Assembly: GCF_033100095.1 (NCBI RefSeq)
Contig: NZ_CP136921.1
Coordinates: 3,127,001-3,191,000, forward strand
Direction of reading: 5' to 3'
Length of the DNA stretch: 64,000 bases
From: Diaphorobacter limosus
GTDB lineage: Bacteria; Pseudomonadota; Gammaproteobacteria; Burkholderiales; Burkholderiaceae_C
Shown here in pieces: positions 36,962 to 49,095 of the stretch. Position numbers and translations under genes: made by a program. Below the pieces are notes generated by a model. It saw nothing but the letters and a program-made list of their open reading frames with translations, did no database searches and was not told where the DNA came from. How positions within the stretch are numbered: position 1 is the stretch's first letter; every line of letters starts with the position of its first letter.

Positions 36962-38074
36962 ATGTCATTGCGAGTGTGGTTGGGCGCCTGCCTTCTGCTG
37001 TTGACGTTAGCCGTGGCCCAGGCGGCGCAGCAAGAGGGTTACCCCGTGGAGTATGCGGCCACGGTGGCGGCGGCGCGGCGCGAGGGGCAGGTGGTGGTCT
37101 ATGCGTCCACCGACACGCGGGCGGCGCAGCCGCTGATCGACGATTTCCAGGCGCTCTACCCGGGTGTCGCGGTGCGCTACCACGAAGGCGACAGCATGGG
37201 CATCTACCAGCGCTTCCTGCAGGAAAGCAGCGACGGCCTGCCCGGTGCGGACGTGCTGTGGAGCTCGGCCATGGACCTGCAGATGAAGCTGGTCAACGAC
37301 GGCCATGCGCTGGCCTATGCCTCGCCCGAGCGCGCCGCGCTGCCGGACTGGGCCGTATGGCGCAACGAGGCTTACGGCACCACGCTGGAGCCGGTGGGCT
37401 TCGCCTACAACAAGGAGTTGCTGGCCAAGGGCGAGGTACCGCGCACGCATGCCGATTTCATCCGCCTGCTGCGCGCGCAGCCGCAGCGCCTGCACGGGCG
37501 GGTCGCCACCTATGACCTGGAGAACTCGGGCCTGGGCTTCCTGGTCGCCACGCAGGACGCCCGGGCGTCGGGCATGCTGTGGGAGGTGGGGCGCGAGCTG
37601 GGGCGGCTCAAGGCCCGGCAGATGACCAGCACGGCCGCCATGCTGGACAGCATTGCCGCGGGCGAAAGCCTGCTGGCCTACAACCTGCTCGGCTCCTACG
37701 CCGGCGAGAAGATGCGCGCCCACCCCGCGATCGGCTTCGTCTACCCGGTGGACTACACGCTGGTGGGCTCGCGCATCGCCTTCATCCACCGGCGGGCGGC
37801 GCACCCGAACGCCGCCAGGCTCTGGCTGGACTACCTGCTGTCGCGGCGCGGCCAGAGCCTGCTGGCCAGCCAGGCAGGGCTGATCGCGCTGCGCAGCGGC
37901 ATCCAGGGCGCACAGACCGCCGCCGCGCTGCAGCAGGAGGCCGCGGGCAACCTGCGGCCCATCGGCATCGGGCCCAGCCTGATCACCTACCTCGACCGCC
38001 ATAAGCGGCAGGACTTCCTGCGCCGCTGGCAGCAGGCGCTGCCGCCGCCGGGCGCTGAATCCCAGGGGAAGTGA
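36962..38074 (+). CDS. Periplasmic ABC-type substrate-binding protein, paralogue 2
   Basis: A 370-aa exported protein with a signal peptide (MSLRVWLGACLLLLTLAVAQA). Its body, VVVYASTDTRAAQPLIDDFQALYP, ADVLWSSAMDLQMKL and RRAAHPNAARLWLDYLLSRRGQ, is clearly paralogous to the protein at 27716-28891. AGGAGGA precedes the ATG. Divergent from the tctDE-like genes, a placement seen for accessory sensory binding proteins. No permease or ATPase genes accompany it, so a ligand-presenting role for the kinase is plausible. Confidence 0.83.
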   Translation: MSLRVWLGACLLLLTLAVAQAAQQEGYPVEYAATVAAARREGQVVVYASTDTRAAQPLIDDFQALYPGVAVRYHEGDSMGIYQRFLQESSDGLPGADVLWSSAMDLQMKLVNDGHALAYASPERAALPDWAVWRNEAYGTTLEPVGFAYNKELLAKGEVPRTHADFIRLLRAQPQRLHGRVATYDLENSGLGFLVATQDARASGMLWEVGRELGRLKARQMTSTAAMLDSIAAGESLLAYNLLGSYAGEKMRAHPAIGFVYPVDYTLVGSRIAFIHRRAAHPNAARLWLDYLLSRRGQSLLASQAGLIALRSGIQGAQTAAALQQEAAGNLRPIGIGPSLITYLDRHKRQDFLRRWQQALPPPGAESQGK

Positions 38075-38102
38075 GGCACGGAAGGCAGGGAGAATACGGC
38101 CC

Positions 38103-39056
38103 GTGCTGTCCGTCCTGCTCGTCACCTTCCCCTTCTTCGCCCTCGTCCTCTGCGGCTACCTGGCCACGCGCGCGGGCGTGCTGCCCGTGTCCGCCATCGG
38201 CGGGCTCAACACCTTCGTGCTGTACTTCGCGCTGCCGTGCATGCTGTACCGCTTCGGTGCCGGCACGCCGGTCGCGCAGCTGCTGGACCCGGCCGTGGCC
38301 GGCGTGTACCTGCTGTGCGCGCTGCTCATGGTGGCGGGCACCATCGCGCTGACCCGGCGCGGCGCCATCGGCTGGAACGACGCGGCCTTCGGCGCCCTGG
38401 TCGCGGCCTTTCCCAACACCGGCTTCATGGGCGTGCCGCTGCTGGTGGCGCTGCTGGGCGAGCAGAGCGCGGGCCCGGTGATCCTGACCATGGCGGTGGA
38501 CATGGTCGTCACCACGTCGCTGTGCATCGCGCTGTCGCGCCTGGATGGCGCGGGCGCGCACGGCGTGGCCGTGGCGCTGCGCAATGCCTTCAGGGGCATG
38601 GCCACCAACCCCATGCCGTGGTCCATCGTGCTCGGCGGCGTGGCGTCGGCGCTGCAGTGGCGGCTGCCCGGCCCGATGGACAAGACCCTGGCCATGCTCG
38701 CGGGTGCGGCCTCGCCCGTGGCGCTGTTCACCATCGGCGCGGTGCTGGCGCGCTCGCAGATGAACCAGCATGAATACGTGCCGCCGCGCCTCTATGTGCC
38801 GCTGGCGCTGGCCAAGCTGCTGCTGCACCCGCTGCTCGTGTGGTGCGTGGGCCGCGCGGCGATCGCGCTGGGCGCGCCGCTGTCGCCGTTCACGTTCACC
38901 GTGCTCGTGCTGCTGGCCGCGCTGCCCAGCGCCAGCAACGTGGCGCTGCTGGTGGAGCGCTTCGGCGCGCACGGCGGGCGCGTGGCGCGCATCATCCTGG
39001 TGTCTACCGCGCTGGCCTTCGTCAGCTTTTCTGCGGCCGTCGCGCTGATGAAGTGA
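38103..39056 (+). CDS. AEC-family (auxin efflux carrier-like) permease
   Basis: A 317-aa membrane protein with about ten hydrophobic segments: LLVTFPFFALVLCGYLATRAGVL at the start, AFPNTGFMGVPLLVALLGEQ (the family's conserved PNTGFMGxPL motif) and ALPSASNVALLVERFG at the end. Bacterial AEC members include malonate and malate carriers (MdcF-like), fitting a carboxylate locus. It uses GTG at 38103 and lies 28 bp after the binding-protein gene, probably co-transcribed. Confidence 0.85.
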   Translation: MLSVLLVTFPFFALVLCGYLATRAGVLPVSAIGGLNTFVLYFALPCMLYRFGAGTPVAQLLDPAVAGVYLLCALLMVAGTIALTRRGAIGWNDAAFGALVAAFPNTGFMGVPLLVALLGEQSAGPVILTMAVDMVVTTSLCIALSRLDGAGAHGVAVALRNAFRGMATNPMPWSIVLGGVASALQWRLPGPMDKTLAMLAGAASPVALFTIGAVLARSQMNQHEYVPPRLYVPLALAKLLLHPLLVWCVGRAAIALGAPLSPFTFTVLVLLAALPSASNVALLVERFGAHGGRVARIILVSTALAFVSFSAAVALMK

Positions 39057-39079
39057 AACACCCCCTGAGTCGCTTCGCG

Positions 39080-39408
39080 CCTTCCCCCTCTCTCACGCTG
39101 CGCGTGGGAGGGGGACGCAGCCCTCGCTGCGGGGCGGCCCTTGCTCGGCTGCCCGCGCATGGGGCGCGCCAGTTTCATGCGGCGCGGGTGATGCGCAGCA
39201 TCGTGGAGAGCTGAAGTGAAACAGAGCCCCACGATGAGCGCGCCAGACTCCTTCCCCCTCTGGGGGAAGGCTGGGATGGGGGCTCGCCCGGCGCTGGCGT
39301 GCTCGGCGTCGCTGGCCCCTACCCCAACCCTCCCCCAGAGGGGGAGGGAGCGGCGGCCGCGCCAGTTTCATGCGATTCGGGTAGCGCGCAGCGCTACGGA
39401 GAACTGAA
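39080..39408. repeat. 352-bp gap with REP hairpins and a duplicated start region
   Basis: No gene is seen between 39057 and 39408. The gap holds REP-like hairpins (about 39083-39113, 39252-39270 and 39323-39350) and two direct copies of a roughly 55-bp segment: 39164-39220 and 39357-39410, both beginning CGCGCCAGTTTCATGCG and ending GAGCTGAAGTG or GAACTGAAATG. The second copy carries the RBS and ATG of the GT39 gene; the first ends in a GTG with no reading frame behind it. Confidence 0.7.
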
Positions 39409-40986
39409 ATGCACCATTCCGTCGATCCGGTACTGTTGAGAACGCCGCGCGTCCTGCCGTGGCTCGTTGCGGCCTGTCTGGCCTGGGCCGTGGCCTCGTG
39501 GCTGGCCAGTGCCAACCTGGACGGCTACAACGACATGCTGGAGAACTACGCCTGGTCCCAGCCGCTGCGCTGGGGCACGCACAAGCATCCGCCGTTCTTC
39601 GCCTGGGCCGTCGGCCTGTGGTTTGCGGTGTTCCCGCAGAACGACCTGGCCTACCGGCTGCTGTCCTACGCCAACGTGCTCGCGGGCCTGTGCGGCGTGT
39701 GGATGCTGGGGCGGCGCCTGCGGCTGGGGCAGCTGGCGCCCTGGGGTGCGCTGCTGCTCTTGTGGAGCCTGCCCTACACCAACCTGGCCGGCAAGTTCAA
39801 CGCCAACAGCCAGCTGCTGTCGCTGTGGCCCTGGGCCGCGGCGCTGCTGCTGGCCAGCTGGCAGGAGCGCGGCTGGCGCGGCGCCTGGTTCAGCGCCTGG
39901 CTGGGGCTGGTGGCCGCGGCCTGCATGCTGAGCAAGTATTACAGCGGCGTGTTCCTGGCCGGCTTCCTGGTGCCCGTTCTGCTGCACGGCGAAGGCCGGC
40001 GCTGGCTGGCCACGCCCCGGCCCTATCTGGCGCTGGCGGTGTTCGCGCTGGCGCTGTTCCCGCACGTGGCCTGGGTGGCGTCGCACGACTGGGCGCCGCT
40101 GGGCTACGCCATGGACCAGGGCGGCGGGCAGGTGGTGTGGCGCTACGTGGCGCGCTTTGCGCTGGCGCCGCTGTTCTACTGGCTGCCGGCCTGGCTGGCG
40201 CTGTGCCTGGCCTGGGCCCGGGTGCAGGCGCGCGAGGACGGCGCACCCTGGGCGCGCGCCGCCCTGCGCCTGCTGGCGCGCAGCTGGCTGCCGCGCGGCT
40301 GGGACGACGTGTTGTTCTGGCTGGCCTGCATGCCCTGGGCGCTGACGCTGGCCTTCGGCCTGGCCGGGGTGGTGGAGCTGTCCACGCCCTGGGCGATCCC
40401 CATCGGCTACGCCTTTGCGCTGCTGTGGCTGCGCAACCTGCAGCGGCTGGCCCCCGCCGCAGCGGATGGGGCGCTGCAGCGCCTGGGCCGCGCCTGGTGG
40501 CCGATGCTGGCGCTGGTGCTGCTGCTGGGCGTGGCATGGGCCACGGTGAATGCGCTGCGGGGCGACAAGGGCTATTACCGGCCCACGCAGGATGCGGCGC
40601 GCGCCATCCTGCAGGCCTGGCAGCAGCGCCACCCGGGCCAGCGGCTGGACTGGGTGGGCGGCGACTGGGCCGAGAACGCCATGCTGGCCTTCTATGCCCA
40701 GCCGCATCTGCTCACCGTGCCGGGCGTGCCCGGTACCGAGATCGCGCGCCTGTCCGCCCTGGGCGCCTGGCAGGGGCGCAACGGCCTGCTGCTGTGCCCG
40801 CTGGGGCCGGTGGCGGCGCCGCAGCCGGCCAGCGACTGCCAGCGCCAGGCGCAGGACTGGCTGGGCGCGCAGGGCCTGCCGGTGCAGGCACGGGTGCTGC
40901 AGGTGCAGCGCGGCGGCTGGCGCTTTCCGCGCCCGCAGGCCTGGGCCTATGCGGTGTATGACGTGGATGCAGCCCCTGCACGCTGA
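39409..40986 (+). CDS. GT39-type (ArnT/PMT-like) membrane glycosyltransferase
   Basis: A 525-aa integral membrane protein with about ten hydrophobic segments and a soluble C-terminal part (from about residue 400). The N-terminal loop DGYNDMLENYAWSQPLRWGTH, followed by KHPPFFAW, corresponds to the acidic catalytic loop of GT39/ArnT-type enzymes that use polyprenyl-phosphate sugars. It is the first gene of a four-gene unit with GT2, GtrA and a ChbG-like deacetylase: sugar-lipid synthesis, flipping, transfer and trimming. Acceptor (LPS, lipid A or protein) unknown. Confidence 0.8.
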   Translation: MHHSVDPVLLRTPRVLPWLVAACLAWAVASWLASANLDGYNDMLENYAWSQPLRWGTHKHPPFFAWAVGLWFAVFPQNDLAYRLLSYANVLAGLCGVWMLGRRLRLGQLAPWGALLLLWSLPYTNLAGKFNANSQLLSLWPWAAALLLASWQERGWRGAWFSAWLGLVAAACMLSKYYSGVFLAGFLVPVLLHGEGRRWLATPRPYLALAVFALALFPHVAWVASHDWAPLGYAMDQGGGQVVWRYVARFALAPLFYWLPAWLALCLAWARVQAREDGAPWARAALRLLARSWLPRGWDDVLFWLACMPWALTLAFGLAGVVELSTPWAIPIGYAFALLWLRNLQRLAPAAADGALQRLGRAWWPMLALVLLLGVAWATVNALRGDKGYYRPTQDAARAILQAWQQRHPGQRLDWVGGDWAENAMLAFYAQPHLLTVPGVPGTEIARLSALGAWQGRNGLLLCPLGPVAAPQPASDCQRQAQDWLGAQGLPVQARVLQVQRGGWRFPRPQAWAYAVYDVDAAPAR

Positions 40987-41036
40987 ACAGACAATCGACA
41001 CCATGACCGAAACGCCCGCCCCCTACCGCGTCACGC

Positions 41037-41154
41037 CGAATGCGGACTACCACGCCGACTACGCCCCGGCCGCGCCGCCCGCGCAACTGCCGCGTCGAAT
41101 GCGGACTACCACGCCGACTACGCCCCGGCCGCGCCGCCCGCGCAACTGCCGCGT
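41037..41154 (+). repeat. 59-bp tandem duplication at the start of the GT2 gene
   Basis: Copy 1 is 41037-41095 and copy 2 is 41096-41154, each beginning CGAATGCGGACTACCACGCC and ending CTGCCGCGT; I see no mismatch between them. The unit is 59 bp, not a multiple of three, so two copies shift the frame. With one copy removed, the ATG at 41003 reads straight into the glycosyltransferase domain. Confidence 0.93.
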
Positions 41155-41175
41155 GCGCCGCTGCGCCTGAGCTGC

Positions 41176-42099
41176 GTGGTGCCGGCGCACAACGAGGAGG
41201 CCAACCTCGAAGACTTTGTGCGCGCCCTGGCGCAGGCGGCGGGCCGGCTCACGCCCGAGTTTGAAATCATCATCGTCAACGACGGCAGCCGCGACGCCAC
41301 CCACGCCGTGGCGCTGCGCCTGGCGCAGGATCTGCCGGTGCGCTACCTGGCCCTGTCGCGCAACTTCGGCAAGGAGGCGGCGCTGACGGCCGGCCTGGCG
41401 CACGCGCGCGGCAGCGCCGTGCTGCTGATAGATGCCGATTTCCAGCATCCCCTGGAGCTGCTGCCCGAGATGCACGCGCTGTGGCTGGCGGGTTACGACA
41501 TGGTCTATGGCGTGATCGTCGATCGCGGCTTTGAGAGCGGCACCAAGCGCGTCGGCACCGGCCTGTTCTACCGCCTGATCAACACCGGCAAGCAGGTCAA
41601 GGTGCCGCCCAACGCGGGCGACTTCCGCTGGATGGACAGGCGCGTGGCCGACGCCCTGAACGCCCTGCCCGAGCGCAACCGGTTCATGAAGGGCCTGTAC
41701 GCCTGGGTGGGCTTCAAGGCCGCGGCCCTGCCCTTCGTGCCGCACGACCGCGCGGGCGGGCAGACCAGCTTCAGCATGCGCCGCCTGGGCTCGCTGGCGC
41801 TCTTGGGGTTGACCTCTTTCACCACCCTGCCGCTGCGTGTGTGGAGCGTGGTCGGCAGCCTGGTGGCCCTGCTGGCGCTGGTCTACGGCGCCTGGATCAC
41901 GCTGGACACCATCCTGCATGGCACCGACCTGCAGGGCTGGCCCACGCTGGCCGCCGGCATCATGCTGTTCTCGGGCGTACAGCTCATGTCCATCGGCATC
42001 CTGGGCGAGTACATCGGCCGCATCTACGAAGAGGTCAAGCGCCGCCCCACCTACCTCGTCGCGCGCGACGAGGACAACAGCCCCTGGCGCGACTCATGA
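41176..42099 (+). CDS. GT2 polyprenyl-phosphate glycosyltransferase (GtrB/DPM-like), frameshifted at 5' end
   Basis: A 307-aa frame from GTG 41176: VPAHNEEANLEDFVRAL, NDGSRDAT, the metal-binding DADFQHPLE, GKEAALTAGL, then two C-terminal membrane helices. This is the GtrB/DPM1-like enzyme that loads a sugar on polyprenyl phosphate. The natural start is ATG 41003 (MTETPAPYRVTPNADYH), but the 59-bp tandem duplication puts it out of frame, and it ends at 41170. The intact frame has no ATG/GTG before 41176, which would clip the first beta strand. Removing one copy restores a 345-aa protein. It overlaps gtrA by 4 bp (ATGA). Confidence 0.85.
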   Translation: MVPAHNEEANLEDFVRALAQAAGRLTPEFEIIIVNDGSRDATHAVALRLAQDLPVRYLALSRNFGKEAALTAGLAHARGSAVLLIDADFQHPLELLPEMHALWLAGYDMVYGVIVDRGFESGTKRVGTGLFYRLINTGKQVKVPPNAGDFRWMDRRVADALNALPERNRFMKGLYAWVGFKAAALPFVPHDRAGGQTSFSMRRLGSLALLGLTSFTTLPLRVWSVVGSLVALLALVYGAWITLDTILHGTDLQGWPTLAAGIMLFSGVQLMSIGILGEYIGRIYEEVKRRPTYLVARDEDNSPWRDS

Positions 42100-42503
42100 G
42101 CGCGCAAGCCCTGGCCAGCCAGCTCACGCGCCTGCCCCAGCCGTTGCAGTTCGCGCTGGTGGGGGGCTGCGCCGCGGCCACGCACCTGGCGCTGGTGGCG
42201 CTGCTGGTGCAGCTCACGCAGATGGCGCCGCTGGTGGCCAATGTGCTGGCCTTTCTGGCGGCCTTCGTCGTCAGCTACAACGGCCATGCGCTGCTCACCT
42301 TTGCCAGCGCCGGCGCGCGCGGCTGGCCCGTGGTGGGGCGCTACTTCGCCGTGGCCTGCCTGTCCTTCGTGGGCAACGAGCTGCTGTATGCCCTGGCGCT
42401 TGACTGGTTGCACTGGCATTACCTGTGGAGCCTGGCCGGTGTGCTGCTGCTGGTGGCGGTGGCCACCTTTGTCCTGAGCAAATTCTGGGCCTTCAAGGCA
42501 TGA
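42096..42503 (+). CDS. GtrA-family membrane protein (putative lipid-linked sugar flippase)
   Basis: A 135-aa protein with four hydrophobic segments: FALVGGCAAATHLALVALLV, ANVLAFLAAFVVSYNGHALLTF (the conserved SYxxxxxxTF motif), YFAVACLSFVGNELLYALAL and a C-terminal helix ending FVLSKFWAF. GtrA proteins are thought to translocate polyprenyl-phosphate sugars. It overlaps the GT2 stop and the deacetylase start by 4 bp each, so translation is coupled to GT2. Confidence 0.88.
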   Translation: MSAQALASQLTRLPQPLQFALVGGCAAATHLALVALLVQLTQMAPLVANVLAFLAAFVVSYNGHALLTFASAGARGWPVVGRYFAVACLSFVGNELLYALALDWLHWHYLWSLAGVLLLVAVATFVLSKFWAFKA

Positions 42504-43306
42504 GCGCCGGCACCCGCGGCATCACCCTGTGCGCCGACGACTACGCGCTGCACCCCCTGGTGGACGAGGCTGTGGTGCTGCTGGCCCAGGCCGGCCGCCT
42601 GTCCGCCACCAGCTGCATGAGCACCGCCCCGCGCTGGCGCGAGGCCGCGCCGCAGCTATTGCCCCTGCGCGGGCGCATCCAGCTGGGCCTGCATTTCAAC
42701 CTGACCGAGGGCCATGGCGGCGCCCACGCGGCGCACAGCCTGGGCCAGGTGCTGACGGCGGCCTACACCCGGCGTCTGCCCGCCAGCGCGCTGCAGGACG
42801 CCTGGCGCGCCCAGCTTGACGCCTTCGAGGACGCCATCGGCAGTGCGCCCGACTTCATCGACGGCCACCAGCATGTGCACCAACTGCCCGGCGTGCGGCG
42901 CGCCTTGCTGGCCGAGCTGCAGCGGCGCTACGCCGGCCGCGCCATGCCTTGGGTGCGCTCCACCGCGCCCGCCGGCCGGCTGTGGCGCGACCCCAAGGCC
43001 TTTGTTATCGCCCTGCTGGGCGGCTGGAGCGCCACACGGCTGCTGCGCCGCGCTGGCGTGCTGCAGAACCAGGGCTTTGGCGGCGTGTATGGCTTTGACG
43101 CGGCCACGCCCGGGGAGTACGGCGCGCTGATGCAGGCCTGGCTGGAGGAGGCGCGTGACGGCAGCCTGCTGATGTGCCACCCCGCCACCGCCGAGGTGCC
43201 GGGTGACGCCATAGGTCGCCAGCGTCCGGTGGAGTTCGCCTACCTGATGTCGGACGCCTTTGCCCAGGCGCTGCAGCGGCAGGGCTGCCAGATCAAGCAG
43301 TTCTAA
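42500..43306 (+). CDS. ChbG/HpnK-family (YdjC-like) carbohydrate deacetylase
   Basis: A 268-aa protein of the YdjC/HpnK group. The metal-binding Asp pair is in TLCADDYALHP (Asp13-Asp14), GLHFNLTEGH carries a conserved His, and DGHQHVHQLPGVR near residue 115 carries the HxxxH-type ligands. Members deacetylate chitin oligosaccharides or hopanoid-linked GlcNAc. As the last gene of the GT39-GT2-GtrA unit it probably trims a lipid-linked or surface sugar. Confidence 0.85.
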   Translation: MSAGTRGITLCADDYALHPLVDEAVVLLAQAGRLSATSCMSTAPRWREAAPQLLPLRGRIQLGLHFNLTEGHGGAHAAHSLGQVLTAAYTRRLPASALQDAWRAQLDAFEDAIGSAPDFIDGHQHVHQLPGVRRALLAELQRRYAGRAMPWVRSTAPAGRLWRDPKAFVIALLGGWSATRLLRRAGVLQNQGFGGVYGFDAATPGEYGALMQAWLEEARDGSLLMCHPATAEVPGDAIGRQRPVEFAYLMSDAFAQALQRQGCQIKQF

Positions 43307-43360
43307 AACGGTAGCTGCTGGCGCTTGCTGGTATTGCGCTGGCGGCCGGGAGCGCCGGCG

Positions 43361-43385
43361 TTAATTGGGGTCAGATTCCAATTAA
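43361..43385. repeat. Small inverted repeat TTAATTGG...CCAATTAA
   Basis: TTAATTGG (43361-43368) and CCAATTAA (43378-43385) flank GGTCAGATT. The 'AATTGGGGTCAGA...CCAATT' type of sequence is common in mobile or REP-associated short elements of proteobacteria. It lies directly before the long inverted repeat; a related GCTTGCTGGTATTGCG motif occurs at about 43323 and again at about 43398. Confidence 0.55.
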
Positions 43386-44138
43386 TTTTGGCCTCTAGGG
43401 CTTGCTGGTATTGCGTGAGTAGCTCTTCTTCTTGATGTTTGCTGGCCGGGACTCGCCCCGGCGGGTGACCTCCTTTCTTGCTCGTGCAAGAAAGGAGGCA
43501 AAGAACACCCCCCCAAGTCTGCGACCCCTTCGCTGCGCTACGGGGCAAACCTGTGGCGGGGTGCTTGCGGGGTGTGCCGCAGAACTCACTGCGCGCTACG
43601 CGCTTCGTTCAGACAACTGCGGCAAATCAGTCTACGCAAGCATGCGCGCTTCGACGCGCATGCTCACCCCGCAAGCACCCCGCCCCAGGCGCAGCCCCAG
43701 GGGGTTGAATAGCCCGACACGGGCCATCGCTGCGCTCGGCCTGGTGCTGCGCGGCGCGAAGCGCCCGCGCCGTTGGGGGCCGAGCGCAGCGATGGCCCGT
43801 ATCACGGGTGCCCTTCTGGCCGTGCCGAGAAGCGCAGGGCGCGGGGCGGGCTGGCGCCGCAGGACGCCAGCCTTCGTGATCTGACTTGCCGCAGTTGTTT
43901 GAGCGCAGCGCCGCAGGCGCGTAGCGAGTTCTGCGGCACGCCCCGCGCACGAGCATCGCAGGTTGCCCGTAGCGAAGCGAAGGGACACGGACAGTAGGGT
44001 CGTCTTTCTTTGGCCTACCTTTCTTTGACGAAGCAAAGAAAGGTAGGTGCGCCGCCGGGCGCACATCCCGGCCAGCAACATCAAAAAGAAGAGCTACAAG
44101 CGCAATACCACCAAGCGTTGGAGGTCAAAATTACAACA
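43381..44138. repeat. Long imperfect inverted repeat (about 760 bp), non-coding
   Basis: The left end (AATTTTGGCCTC...GGTATTGCG..GTAGCTCTTCTTCTTGATG) matches the reverse complement of the right end (from about 44138 back). The match recurs inward (GTGCCGCAGAACTC..., CAACTGCGGCAA) to a perfect centre: 43719-43741 pairs with 43778-43800 around a 36-nt loop. Each arm also holds its own perfect hairpin: 43469-43481/43486-43498 and 44014-44027/44034-44047. Short open frames inside mirror each other and show no protein signature. It could be a non-autonomous element or a structured RNA gene. Confidence 0.75.
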
Positions 44139-44270
44139 GCCAGCCAAGGCAGCACCCAGATCAGCGCCAGCGCCACGGCCCATCACCAGGCGCCAAACAG
44201 GGCGAGCAGGCCGGCTGCGAACACCTTGATCAATACCATGAGCAAAGGCCACGACATATGCGCGGGAGTC

Positions 44271-46264
<1,994 letters not shown>

Positions 46265-46273
46265 GGCTCACCC

Positions 46274-48478
<2,205 letters not shown>

Positions 48479-48527
48479 GGCAGCAGCGCGCGGCTGGCGC
48501 CGCCTTGCCCACAGTCAATCGGGGGTC

Positions 48528-49060
48528 TGTGGATAACTTTGTTGAAAGCCCGTGTGACCAGCCCGCCAGGCCGCATGGCTGCGTGCCCGGGTGCTAGTCC
48601 ATTTGCAGCCGCGAATAAAGAAAACCCCATATGAATCAATGATCTTTGTCATGCCCCAAGGCGTGGCCCGGCAATTGCCGGCGCTTGGCCCTGGCCAGGC
48701 ACCGCTGCGCCAAACATGTGCACAACTGCGCTGTCAATAGCCGGATGTCGCCGCAAAATATGCTAGGCAGATGCCGCTGCACTCGATCTTTCTTGCACAT
48801 TGGGCCGCAAGTGCTTGATTTGGCAGGGTATTCAGGCGAAGTCCAGAATTTCTGTGGATAACATTGTTGATATCCATGGCCCGGCGCCCGCAAGCCCTTG
48901 TCGCAGCGGGCTTTGTTTAGCCTGCCCAGAAAAGCGGCATGGCCGGCTTGTTTAAATAAATCAATAACTTGCGCGCCTGTTTCATTTTCGTGACGCTGTT
49001 GCGCCGGGGGCTGCGTGGGGCTTTGTCGCCCCATGGCCACCCCGGCGTAAATGTGCATAA
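48528..49060. other. 617-bp priA-hemE gap with three DnaA-box matches
   Basis: No gene is seen between 48479 and 49095, and base composition is more AT-rich than its surroundings. Perfect DnaA boxes in the form TGTGGATAA lie at 48528-48536 and 48853-48861, and TGTGCATAA at 49052-49060. All have the same orientation. The first two are within a 20-bp direct repeat TCTGTGGATAAC(T/A)TTGTTGA. TGTGCACAA at 48717-48725 is a one-mismatch site. An AT-rich stretch TTGTTTAAATAAATCAATAA lies near 48949. This could be a DnaA-titration or regulatory region, less likely an origin. Confidence 0.55.
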
Positions 49061-49095
49061 GTCATAGCCTCATGCGCGTCAATGTGAGTGGGTAT

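Noticed and set aside
41037..41154. CRISPR-like repetition
   Set aside because: Only two directly adjacent 59-bp copies without spacers; this is a tandem duplication within a gene.
43432..44084. Several open frames of 60-150 codons on both strands in the inverted-repeat element
   Set aside because: They mirror one another because of the inverted repeat, lack ribosome-binding sites and show no recognisable domains.
48479..49095. Chromosomal replication origin oriC
   Set aside because: DnaA boxes are few and no dnaA, dnaN, rpmH or gidA/parAB genes are nearby; kept only as a DnaA-box region.
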